Below, piece after piece: positions 53,053-60,341 of a stretch of DNA of 64,000 nucleotides. The stretch comes from Sporomusa silvacetica DSM 10669 (GTDB taxonomy: Bacteria > Bacillota > Negativicutes > Sporomusales > Sporomusaceae): positions 1 through 64,000 of the forward strand of contig NZ_LSLK01000075.1 in the NCBI RefSeq assembly GCF_002257705.1, in the 5' to 3' direction. The stretch's first letter is position 1; each line of letters begins with the position of its first letter. The notes beneath the pieces were generated by a model that was not told the DNA's origin, made no database searches, and worked only from the letters and a program-made list of their open reading frames with translations. Both the position numbers and the translations under genes were made by a program.

Positions 53053-53203
53053 ATAAGATAAGACTTGGCTTGTGCCAAGTCCTTTAGGACGGCCGAATCG
53101 CTATGCCATCCATGGCGCAATCGCCACTAGCGCCATCCGGGCGCGTCGCCGGCAGAAGCCTTAGTCGTTCAATCCAGGGAAAGTTAACCTTTCCATCTGG
53201 ACT
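53053..53203 (-). repeat. Interspersed hairpin repeat, copy A (long form)
   Basis: On the minus strand it starts with a hairpin (TCCAGATGGAAAGG...CCTTTCCCTGGA type, 53173-53201), continues GAACGACTAAGGCTTCTGC, then a 57-base GC-rich insert (about 53091-53148) and ends with the perfect hairpin ACTTGGC-ACAA-GCCAAGT (53063-53080). Copies B and C at 62030-62172 share the same segments without the insert. No coding potential. Confidence 0.85.
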
Positions 53204-53242
53204 AAAAGAGCCGCCTACCAAAGGTAAGCGTTGTTACTATAA

Positions 53243-53377
53243 TTACCGAAATAATATATAATAGCTTGACATAGCAATACTAAGTCTTTCCTTTTCCTCC
53301 AAATTATTCAAGGCTATATCTGTGTTTTCTAAATAGTCTAAGCAGGCTTTGGTTTCGTTTTCTGCTTGAATTTCCAC
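53243..53377 (-). CDS. Small acidic protein, 44 residues
   Basis: From a GTG at 53377 with AAGGAG nine bases upstream, the frame reads VEIQAENETKACLDYL, then ENTDIALNNLEEKERL, and ends YYILFR. It is amphipathic and acidic, mostly helical, with no recognised family. An ATG one base upstream opens only a 13-codon frame. The good ribosome site and protein-like composition support a real gene. Confidence 0.6.
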   Translation of the reverse strand: MEIQAENETKACLDYLENTDIALNNLEEKERLSIAMSSYYILFR

Positions 53378-53570
53378 ATTTCTTCACTCCTTCTTTTTAC
53401 AACCTCCCTTATATTATGCTTCTTACAATTTATGATTATCCAAATTATCAATATAACGACATGTAAGAATCATCCATCACACTCACCGCTGGCGCCTTAT
53501 ACCTCAATTTTCAAATTTTTACTGCCGTATTTCATCGAACTTCGGAAATAACTAATTGGGAGGTGATTTT

Positions 53571-53693
53571 ATGGACAGAAAACATCCTGATCGTACTAGT
53601 GAATGGAGGAAACAACAACAAATTTTAAAAGAATATAGTAATAAAAAATCAGCAACTAAAGACACGGACGATATCGATAAAAAACATAGTTGA
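53571..53693 (+). CDS. Small charged protein, 40 residues
   Basis: The ATG behind GGGAGGTGATTTT opens MDRKHPDRTSEWRKQQQILK; the remainder is rich in Lys, Asp and Ser, highly polar, without a membrane segment or Cys. The very strong ribosome site argues for translation. It is the first of two short frames in the same orientation that share an AGGTGATTTT leader. Confidence 0.62.
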   Translation: MDRKHPDRTSEWRKQQQILKEYSNKKSATKDTDDIDKKHS

Positions 53694-53738
53694 GGCAGTT
53701 ATTTTTTCAGGATAAACTATGACTAAGAGGTGATTTTT

Positions 53739-53870
53739 ATTTCTCTGTATAAACAAGACATAGAAGCAAATTCAAGGAAGGTTACCTTTGGCGATCCAAA
53801 ATATAATTCAAACCGCAATAGCGCTAAAGAAAAGAATACACAAAATAAACCGTGCTTACCGGATAAATGA
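53739..53870 (+). CDS. Possible 43-residue protein with a non-standard (ATT) start
   Basis: Behind AGAGGTGATTTTT, nearly the same leader as the gene at 53571, a frame reads (I)SLYKQDIEANSRKVTF to QNKPCLPDK and stops at 53870. There is no ATG, GTG or TTG at the right distance; ATT at 53739 or CTG two codons later are the candidates. It may use a rare start, or have lost its ATG. Confidence 0.35.
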   Translation: MSLYKQDIEANSRKVTFGDPKYNSNRNSAKEKNTQNKPCLPDK

Positions 53871-53886
53871 CGTTAATAGCTTTACT

Positions 53887-53911
53887 AGTCGGCTTATAAT
53901 GGCCGACTTTT
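53887..53911 (+). terminator. Terminator after the two small plus-strand genes
   Basis: AGTCGGC, 8-base loop, GCCGACT followed by TTTTAT, 17 bases after the stop at 53870. Confidence 0.75.
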
Positions 53912-53969
53912 ATCTTAGTCGATGAGTTAGTTAAGACTCCTGCTTGTCCATTTATTAAGCAGCCGGGAA

Positions 53970-54149
53970 CTACCCGGCCGGACTCTCCTGTTGCTCACGT
54001 TTTTTAAAGTATCCTTCTATCCAACCTTGTTCTATGGCGGCTTTAATTTCGTCTGGCAGGTTGTCTGCCGGGTACTGTTCTGCCGGGTACCATATATCAT
54101 CAACGTGGCAGCCTTTGAATATAAACTTGAGTTCCCTTTTCGCCACCAT
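53970..54149 (-). CDS. Small protein, 59 residues
   Basis: The frame starts ATG at 54149 with GGGGGTGAT just upstream: MVAKRELKFIFKGCHVDDIW, then a short internal repeat (YPAEQYPADN), an amphipathic EIKAAIEQGWIEGYFKKR and SPAG. It is mixed charge, with no membrane segment and no recognised family. Composition and ribosome site support a real gene, opposite in direction to the recombinase. Confidence 0.65.
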   Translation of the reverse strand: MVAKRELKFIFKGCHVDDIWYPAEQYPADNLPDEIKAAIEQGWIEGYFKKREQQESPAG

Positions 54150-54198
54150 ATCACCCCCGGTAAATATATATGCTGGTATAGCCTGGACACTTGCCCCT

Positions 54199-54247
54199 TA
54201 TGCGGCGCCCCTCATTGTTAAGAGTCAACAATGAGGGGCGCCGCATA
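54199..54247. repeat. Perfect 21-bp inverted repeat upstream of the recombinase
   Basis: Arms 54199-54219 and 54227-54247 (TATGCGGCGCCCCTCATTGTT and complement) are identical with a 7-base spacer. It lies about 100 bases before the recombinase start, between divergent genes. It has no U tract after it, and is too perfect to be chance; it may be a recombinase-binding site, an operator, or a shared terminator. Confidence 0.85.
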
Positions 54248-54346
54248 TGATATTTACTGAAAAATTTTCTATACTTACCAGTCCATTACAGTGTTATAAA
54301 TTTAGATGATTTACATATCATTATGGAGGAGAGGTGGGAAGTATCT

Positions 54347-55828
54347 ATGAATGCAGTGTACGTTCGTGTAAGCTCAGAAGAACAGGCTAAATCCGGCTAT
54401 TCACTTGGAGACCAACTACAGGTTTGCCGCACCCGCCTGCTAAGTATGAGAATTACAGACATAAAAGAATATATCGATGACGGCTATAGCGGCGAGTATC
54501 TTGATCGTCCCGCCCTCGATGAGCTTAGAAATGACCTTCGTGCCAAGCTTATTCAAAACATCTGCATCTATGATCCAGACCGCCTGAGCCGTAATCTAAC
54601 CAATCAGTTACTCATTGCTGATGAAATTGAAAAGTCCGGTGTTGCCCTCTACTTTGTGACCGGAGACTATGATGCCAGCCCGGAAGGTCGTTTGTTTTTC
54701 AGTATACGTGGAGCCATCAGCGCCTTTGAAAAAGCAAAAATTCGTGAGCGTACTCAACGGGGCCGGAAAGCAAAAGCTAACTCCGGTAAAATAGTCCATA
54801 ATGCCCGGCCATACGGATACAGCTTTGATAAAGAGACTTCTATGTATATCATTAATGAAGATGAAGCCAAAGTAGTGCGAATGATTTATGATATGTGCAT
54901 CAACCAAGGCATGGGTGCCAGAACAATTACCCTGGAGCTAGCACATATGGGAATTCAAGGCCGTAAAGATGGTAAGCCCCTTTCTATCAACTGTGTAGAA
55001 CAAGTACTGACACGCGACATGTACTATGGCCAGCACTATCTATTCCGCCAGTCAGTTACCAAGACCGGACAGAACACCCGAGAAATCAAGAATGTACCCC
55101 GCGAGGATTGGATACCCATATCAGTCCCCCCCATCGTTGATTATGAAACATACCAGCAAGCCCAGAAGCAGCGACAAAAAAATAAGCGCTATGCAAAGCG
55201 CAATACAACCCATGATTACTTGTTGCAGGGTATCCTATACTGTTCGTTATGTGGGCGCTCTATGACAGCCTACGGACGACCAGGGGCCCGTAAAAAGACG
55301 GATCCTAAGATGTATTACTATTACTCATGTATTACTAAAGAATCAGCTATCTATATGCTTGATAAACCTTGTCAGTGTAGCCGAATACCGGCTACTAATT
55401 TTGACGAATCTGTATGGACTATTTTTGTTAATTCGGCTAACGGCAGTGACAGCCTGGACCGATATATTAAAAAAGATGCTGTAAAGGATTACTCAGATGA
55501 GATTGGAAAATTGTCAATGCTTGAGGCGGCTTTATTTAGTAAGCGCACTGAAATTACCACCTGGTTCCGTGAGGATTTAATTGATGCTGACACAGCCAGA
55601 AAAGAACTACAGGGTATTAATAAGGAATTGACTTCTGTTACATCAGCCCTTACTGCTCTCCGTCACTCTCAAAGTAAGTTAACTATAACCGACCCTACCA
55701 TCTTACCAGCGGAAATTTTAGCTGCTAAAACCTTTGCTGATAAGCAAAATATCCTCCGTCGATCAGGTATAAAAGTCTATGCTGTACGCCTTGAGGATTC
55801 GGTAGAATTTGAATTTAATATAAGATAA
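54347..55828 (+). CDS. Large serine recombinase
   Basis: The 493-residue protein has the resolvase catalytic domain (AVYVRVSSEEQAKSGYSL with Ser at about residue 9; DPDRLSRNL; ISAFEKAKIRERTQRG), a recombinase domain (RPYGYSFDKETSMYIINEDE), a zinc ribbon (CSLCGRSMTAYG... YYSCIT) and a coiled-coil C-terminal half. It is the enzyme type that drives integration and excision of prophages and integrative elements, or excision of the skin element during sporulation. GGAGGAGAGG lies upstream of the ATG at 54347. Its last codons lie inside a repeat copy at 55820-55847. Confidence 0.93.
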   Translation: MNAVYVRVSSEEQAKSGYSLGDQLQVCRTRLLSMRITDIKEYIDDGYSGEYLDRPALDELRNDLRAKLIQNICIYDPDRLSRNLTNQLLIADEIEKSGVALYFVTGDYDASPEGRLFFSIRGAISAFEKAKIRERTQRGRKAKANSGKIVHNARPYGYSFDKETSMYIINEDEAKVVRMIYDMCINQGMGARTITLELAHMGIQGRKDGKPLSINCVEQVLTRDMYYGQHYLFRQSVTKTGQNTREIKNVPREDWIPISVPPIVDYETYQQAQKQRQKNKRYAKRNTTHDYLLQGILYCSLCGRSMTAYGRPGARKKTDPKMYYYYSCITKESAIYMLDKPCQCSRIPATNFDESVWTIFVNSANGSDSLDRYIKKDAVKDYSDEIGKLSMLEAALFSKRTEITTWFREDLIDADTARKELQGINKELTSVTSALTALRHSQSKLTITDPTILPAEILAAKTFADKQNILRRSGIKVYAVRLEDSVEFEFNIR

Positions 55829-55847
55829 GACTTGGCTTGTGCCAAGT
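55820..55847 (+). repeat. 28-bp direct repeat of 53053-53080 (copy D of the hairpin family)
   Basis: The 28 bases ATAAGATAAGACTTGGCTTG plus TGCCAAGT are identical to 53053-53080. They contain the hairpin ACTTGGC-TTGT-GCCAAGT. They include the recombinase stop codon and may also act as its terminator. Confidence 0.9.
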
Positions 55848-56232
55848 TTGCGCTTATTATTGTACCTCTGATTTGTTTAAGTCACTAGTCTTTAACATCT
55901 CTCTCCCTCCTCTATTTATAAATCTTCACAGGATATGCAGCTTCAAGATTCTACAATAATTATATGAAGGACAAGGGATAAGCGTGCTAGTTATATTTAC
56001 TAAATTTTTTCGATGCTCAACAAAGTGCGGATTTACAAGGTTCTTGTTTTTTTACCGGTTCCGTCTCATCAGCACGTGCCCCGTCTTTGTGTCTAGCGAT
56101 TTGATTGATATTCGTACTAATTTCCCGATTTTTTTGCGACGTCATTTATCTTCCAAAATTAGCTGGTTGAACGATTTAATAAACTTTGTTAAAATAATTT
56201 AGTATAATGCTTACTTACGGGTAGCGCAATTC
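55848..56232. other. Region between recombinase and LCP gene
   Basis: No clear gene of normal length. A minus-strand 42-codon frame is listed separately. A plus-strand 72-codon frame (55984-56202) is an unsupported shadow. A TATAAT box at about 56195-56200 may start the leader of the LCP gene. Confidence 0.5.
56017..56145 (-). CDS. Possible small polar protein, 42 residues
   Basis: The frame opens MTSQKNREISTNINQIARHK and ends EPCKSALC. It is polar, with two Cys near the C-terminus. GGAAG lies five bases before the ATG. Codon use looks natural, but there is no family match. Confidence 0.4.
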   Translation of the reverse strand: MTSQKNREISTNINQIARHKDGARADETEPVKKQEPCKSALC

Positions 56233-56269
56233 GAAGAGTCTGTTATCAAAAATCAAACAGGCTCTTTTC
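56233..56269 (+). terminator. Terminator-like hairpin in the LCP leader
   Basis: GAAGAGTCTGTT pairs with AACAGGCTCTTTTC around a 12-base loop, followed by a T-rich end directly before the LCP ribosome site. It may be an attenuator or the end of an upstream transcript. Confidence 0.6.
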
Positions 56270-56286
56270 TATTGGAGGGAATGCGT

Positions 56287-57228
56287 ATGGCTTCTAAAAT
56301 CGCTTGGAAAAAAATACTATTTGTTATAATTAGTTTAACTACCGTAATTATCACCTTAGGCGGTGTCGCAGTTTATGCCTTTGTTAACAAAATCCAGGTT
56401 CCGGCTTCAGAAAATAAACAACCTTCATTAAATGTTCCTCCTGTGACTGCAAATGCGCCAGAGAGAAAAGAAAATAATCGCATCAATATCTTACTTTTCG
56501 GTTTGGATGATGGTGATCCGGATAATCCCGGGAGTCCAAGACGCTCTGATACTATGATGGTAGCAAGCATTAATCCCGCTGATAAATCCGTTACTATTTT
56601 ATCCATTCCACGAGATTCGAGGGTGAACATTCCCGGCCATCCTGGTTATGACAAAATAACACATGCATTCTTTTACGGTGGCCCTAATCTTGCGGTACAA
56701 ACTGTGGAAAATAACTTTCATATCCCGATCAACTACTATATCACAATTAACTGGAAGGCATTTATTAGAGTAGTCGACATAGTAGGCGGCGTAGACATTA
56801 ACGTTGAGCATGATATGAACTACGACGATCCTTATGAAAACCTGAGTATTCATCTAAATAAGGGATATCAGCATCTAAACGGGGAACAGGCAGGCGAATA
56901 TGTAAGATATCGCCATGATGAACTTGGCGACATCGGCCGCGTTCAACGCCAGGAACATTTTCTAAAGGCGCTTACCAGTCAAATGTTACAAGCGGGCACA
57001 ATCTTAAAACTGCCTGTTTTAATAACAACAATCAGTCAGTATATCCAAACAGACATGAACACGTATACTTTGGCTAAAATTGCTAATATACTCAAAGACA
57101 TGAATGCTGATTTTCTTCATAGCCAAATGGTACCCGGCAATTTTGCAACCATTGATGAACTCAGTTATTGGGTACCGGATATGACAGAAGTGCAAAAGAT
57201 AGTAGCTAGTAAATTTACAAATCAATAA
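56287..57228 (+). CDS. LytR-CpsA-Psr (LCP) family protein
   Basis: One N-terminal membrane helix (about residues 8-31) is followed by the LCP domain: NILLFGLDDGDPDNPGSPRRSDTMMVASIN, ILSIPRDSRVNIPG, GGVDINVEHDMNYDDP and VRYRHDELGDIGRVQRQEHFLKAL hold the conserved Arg and Asp residues for lipid-phosphate ligation. LCP proteins attach anionic polymers to peptidoglycan. 313 residues from the ATG at 56287 (GGAGGGA upstream; closer ATG codons overlap it). Confidence 0.93.
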   Translation: MASKIAWKKILFVIISLTTVIITLGGVAVYAFVNKIQVPASENKQPSLNVPPVTANAPERKENNRINILLFGLDDGDPDNPGSPRRSDTMMVASINPADKSVTILSIPRDSRVNIPGHPGYDKITHAFFYGGPNLAVQTVENNFHIPINYYITINWKAFIRVVDIVGGVDINVEHDMNYDDPYENLSIHLNKGYQHLNGEQAGEYVRYRHDELGDIGRVQRQEHFLKALTSQMLQAGTILKLPVLITTISQYIQTDMNTYTLAKIANILKDMNADFLHSQMVPGNFATIDELSYWVPDMTEVQKIVASKFTNQ

Positions 57229-57236
57229 CCAAGATA

Positions 57237-57278
57237 TAAGAAGACTAAGCACATTTACACTTGTGCTTAGTCTTCTTA
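57237..57278 (+). terminator. Perfect 17-bp hairpin after the LCP gene
   Basis: TAAGAAGACTAAGCACA pairs completely with its complement around an 8-base loop, nine bases after the stop. No T run follows; termination strength is uncertain. Confidence 0.7.
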
Positions 57279-57395
57279 AGTGAGAACTCCACGTAAAAAG
57301 ATAATCATTCGGGATGGTAATCTTTATAGAAACATGTCTAGACTTATGTTTGCATTGACAATAAAAAGAGTAAGTAATAAATAGAAGGTAGAGGC

Positions 57396-57485
57396 ATGGC
57401 TCAAAATTTAGACGAGACTATTCCCAAACACAGAGTGAAGCGGCGTCTAAGGAAAGGTCAGTGTACAAAAACAATCTTTATGTAA
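57396..57485 (+). CDS. Possible 29-residue basic peptide
   Basis: The ATG behind GAAGGTAGAGGC gives MAQNLDETIPKHRVKRRLRK and a short tail. It is basic in the middle. The ribosome site is moderate; no further support. Confidence 0.25.
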   Translation: MAQNLDETIPKHRVKRRLRKGQCTKTIFM

Positions 57486-57550
57486 CATTACCTTGATAAT
57501 CGCAATATAATATATAAACCAGTAATGCCTTAGCTAGGGAGGGTATCTTT

Positions 57551-57637
57551 ATGCCAGAGTTATTAGCGACAATCTCCCTACTTGGTCTAGTCGGCATTAG
57601 TGTATTCACCTATCTTCGTTCCTGCCGCAAAAAATAG
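57551..57637 (+). CDS. Small single-helix membrane protein, 28 residues
   Basis: The ATG behind TAGGGAGGGTATCTTT opens MPELLATISLLGLVGISVF; a transmembrane helix is followed by a short basic tail (LRSCRKK). Strong ribosome site and a terminator directly after make translation likely. Tiny membrane proteins of this kind are common but rarely annotated; function unknown. Confidence 0.7.
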   Translation: MPELLATISLLGLVGISVFTYLRSCRKK

Positions 57638-57665
57638 GCGACATTTTGTTGTTGCCTATTTTTTA
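57628..57665 (+). terminator. Terminator after the 28-residue gene
   Basis: AAAAAATAGGC pairs with GCCTATTTTTT around a 14-base loop, overlapping the stop of the small gene. Confidence 0.85.
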
Positions 57666-57874
57666 TGGTATCTCTGTTTATCAGCCTCATTCTTACCTCA
57701 TTCTTGTAGATTTCTTTATTCTAATTTCGTTCAGCACTGAATTCTGGCATATAATGCTAAATCATTCGGCATCATCTTTCCTGCCATAGTTAACCACGAT
57801 TGGTAACCAAGGTTCGACCTAAATCATATAGTAACGTGAATACAAAATCCCATTACCGCAGGAGGACAATTTCT
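57666..57874. other. Upstream region of ytaF
   Basis: No gene found. The frame opening at 57800 is an upstream extension of ytaF without a ribosome site. No promoter could be chosen with confidence. Confidence 0.5.
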
Positions 57875-58513
57875 ATGAATGTTTTTTACGTGTTGCTATT
57901 GGGCTTTGCCGTCAGTCTTGATTCGTTTGCCGCAGGCATCGCTTATGGATTAAAAACCATAAGCATGCCGTTTCGATCACTGGCTATAATTGGCCTGATC
58001 ACTGCTGTATGCACCGGCTTTTCCATGTGGTGCGCCTATATGCTTGGCCAATTTATCGATGTCCATATTGCTGTTATTTTCGGTTCGCTACTGTTAATCA
58101 CGCTCGGCGGATTCAATTTGTTCCAAGAATATCTGACCAAAGATATTCCCGCCTCTGATTTAGAAAATGAATTTGACACCCGTAAAGTAACTTTGAAAAT
58201 AGGAAAACTAATCATCTGCATTATGGCGAATCCGGAAAAGGCCGACATTGATAAATCTAAATCCATCAGTCCCATAGAGGCGATCTTCCTGGGACTGGCT
58301 CTTGGCATTGACAACATGGTCGCCACCTTCGCCGCCAGTCTGATGGGATTCTTGCCCCTGCATACACCGCTGATAATGGGCATTATCCAAATGGCTTTTA
58401 TCGCCTTCGGCAGTTGGTCATCTTCTCACCTGATATCGGAAAGCCTGAAGAAACGTTTTCCTTTTTTGCCCGGAGCTATTCTTATTCTCATCGGATTATT
58501 CCGTCTAGTATAA
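57875..58513 (+). CDS. ytaF: Sporulation membrane protein YtaF
   Basis: The 212-residue protein has six hydrophobic segments and the MntP/YtaF pattern LLGFAVSLDSFAAGIAYGLKTI near the N-terminus and AIFLGLALGIDNMVATFAA in the second half, both containing the conserved Asp of this putative cation-transport family. YtaF is induced in Bacillus sporulation. The ATG at 57875 (AGGAGGACAATTTCT) is clearly preferred to the 57800 opening. Confidence 0.9.
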   Translation: MNVFYVLLLGFAVSLDSFAAGIAYGLKTISMPFRSLAIIGLITAVCTGFSMWCAYMLGQFIDVHIAVIFGSLLLITLGGFNLFQEYLTKDIPASDLENEFDTRKVTLKIGKLIICIMANPEKADIDKSKSISPIEAIFLGLALGIDNMVATFAASLMGFLPLHTPLIMGIIQMAFIAFGSWSSSHLISESLKKRFPFLPGAILILIGLFRLV

Positions 58514-58685
58514 GAGAAGCCCCTGGTTATCATTATTTGGTAGTTTAGCAATAACCAATCCAAACCACACAAGGCGTAGTCCTTAGAAAGCCCTCCAGCT
58601 ATAACACGTGTTTGTTGTTAGTGTTGAACAAATGTTTTTTCCCTATTGTACTCTTTGTTCAAGGGTAATTTTTCTTCTTGCCATA

Positions 58686-58732
58686 ATAAAAACCTCCAAG
58701 TTGATGCTATTTTACACCAACTTGGAGGTTTA
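58686..58732 (-). terminator. Terminator after the deaminase gene
   Basis: AACCTCCAAGTTG and CAACTTGGAGGTT pair around a 14-base loop and are followed by TTTTTATT on the minus strand. The 58514-58685 stretch holds no gene. Confidence 0.8.
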
Positions 58733-58796
58733 CACAGTTTTGGGGATAGTCTCAATTTATCGGTCAGTCTTCAACCCTTTTACGGCGGTGCTACTC

Positions 58797-59486
58797 CTAA
58801 ACCTTCATTGGGTGAAAAAGCTTTTGAGCTAGTTCTCTCAGAACCGGCGAGCAACGAGCAGGCTCGATGACCATTCCTTTAGCCATACCTTGCCATAAAG
58901 GGGGCAGGTTCTCTAATCTATGAGCCATACCGCCACTGTCATCAGGCGCAGCATAATAGATTTTTTTCACACCTGAGTTAATTATCCGGGTGAGACACAT
59001 AGGGCAGGGCTCCACAGAGGTATAAAGAATAAGCCCCTTCATATTGTTGCGTGGGTTACGAGAGGTGGAATTACTAAGATCACGTGTAAATCTCATATGT
59101 TCTTCATACCGATCCAGCAGAACCATCTCGGCGTGCAGGTCGCTTTTAAAATAGGGCACATGTTGCTGATTTGGGCTTCGTTCCACAATCTCGCCGGTTG
59201 CCTCGCATACAAGACAAGCTCCTATTCCGCCATTATGTTCTCTAGCGCCCACCAATGCTTCCTTGAGTGTACTCAGGATAAATGGATCATCCTCGTAGCG
59301 TGGATCAAGCGCATAGGTATCGATCTCCTTTGCGATTTCGTCCAAATCGAAGAGTTTATCAGTCCGTTGTTCTGCAGCGGCAGCAGTCAGTCCACAATTG
59401 ATAAACAATGTACTAGCCAACATAATGATAAATGCTTTTAAAACCCAGCCTAAGTGCCAATATCTCACATTGCCATTATTCATCAT
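58797..59486 (-). CDS. Putatively exported nucleoside/cytidine deaminase-like protein
   Basis: The 229-residue protein shows the zinc deaminase motifs DLHAEMVLL (His-Ala-Glu, about residue 116) and TSVEPCPMCLTRIINSG (PCxxC, about 157). The N-terminus is WVLKAFIIMLASTLFINCGL followed by TAAAAEQ, a convincing signal peptide or single anchor, which is unusual because this family normally works in the cytoplasm. Substrate unknown. A start at 59486 fits GAGGAGTGAG. It is next to the DUF364-wtpA pair but separate from it. Confidence 0.82.
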   Translation of the reverse strand: MMNNGNVRYWHLGWVLKAFIIMLASTLFINCGLTAAAAEQRTDKLFDLDEIAKEIDTYALDPRYEDDPFILSTLKEALVGAREHNGGIGACLVCEATGEIVERSPNQQHVPYFKSDLHAEMVLLDRYEEHMRFTRDLSNSTSRNPRNNMKGLILYTSVEPCPMCLTRIINSGVKKIYYAAPDDSGGMAHRLENLPPLWQGMAKGMVIEPARCSPVLRELAQKLFHPMKV

Positions 59487-59533
59487 ACTCACTCCTCAGT
59501 TACTTTCGAACCAACCATCGCTGCGTTGAACGC

Positions 59534-60265
59534 TCATTGCCCACAAAAACAAATCCGTGGCAAATCAAACATTTGAGCCAGACCCGCTACAGTCACCCCA
59601 TAGTAAATCACCGGCTGCCCTTGCGGTAATTCACGGTATGTGTCATTCACCAAAACAGTGCCGGTAGACAACACAATATCCGCCCAACGGGCATGTTCCA
59701 CATTTAAGGCAGCGTCGTAAATGCGGGTGCCACAACGAATTTGGCCGATGTTATCCGGATTAAGGTCAGTCGCCCGCAAATCAAATCCCGCTTCCGTCAA
59801 GGCCTGGATCATAGCCGGCTGAAATCCGATAAACGCTATTTTGGGCTTTCCATAATGCTCGCTGATATACTGCGGCAATTTCTGGGCACAAAGCGCCGGC
59901 TCCTTATCTTTACAGTGAATTGTCGCCTCAGCTTTTTTTAAACTGCGCATTATTGCATTCAGTGTCGCGACAAAAATCGCCCTCCTAAAATTATTATTTA
60001 AGGGCATATGCAAAACTTCGCCCAAAGTACCTTCAAACCGTCCCGGCTGATCGGTAAACGCCTGTCCGATTCCGTCGCGAAACCGCGACTCCATCATCAC
60101 TTCCTTCCCATTAAGCAAAGGATAATCGTCACGGTCCGGTTTTCCAATCGCTTCCTCCGGGGTAAGAGCGCGGGTCGAAACAACGAAGATCTTCTCATTT
60201 TCATTCCAGCCTTGAACCGACGAAATGTCAATCAGCCGTGATCTGGCTTCATCCAACAGCGTCAT
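59534..60265 (-). CDS. DUF364 (putative heavy-metal chelation) protein
   Basis: The 243-residue protein reads EVLHMPLNNNFRRAIFVATLNAIMRSL and IAFIGFQPAMIQALTEAGFDLRATDLNPDNIG, then STGTVLVNDTYRELP and YGVTVAGLAQMFDLPRICF; this is the DUF4213/DUF364 family, thought to bind metals or metal cofactors. It follows the tungstate-binding gene in one operon, which suggests a role around molybdenum/tungsten. The ATG at 60265 (GGAGGAGTATGTT) is preferred to 60286. Confidence 0.88.
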   Translation of the reverse strand: MTLLDEARSRLIDISSVQGWNENEKIFVVSTRALTPEEAIGKPDRDDYPLLNGKEVMMESRFRDGIGQAFTDQPGRFEGTLGEVLHMPLNNNFRRAIFVATLNAIMRSLKKAEATIHCKDKEPALCAQKLPQYISEHYGKPKIAFIGFQPAMIQALTEAGFDLRATDLNPDNIGQIRCGTRIYDAALNVEHARWADIVLSTGTVLVNDTYRELPQGQPVIYYGVTVAGLAQMFDLPRICFCGQ

Positions 60266-60341
60266 AACATACTCCTCCTTTGACAAACCCTTTTTCCGTC
60301 TGCTTATGTATGTTCGTGATTATAGGCATGCGGCTCGCTTC

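Noticed and set aside
55984..56202. 72-codon plus-strand frame before the LCP gene
   Set aside because: Phe-rich, without a ribosome site; the opposite strand gives a more natural small protein.
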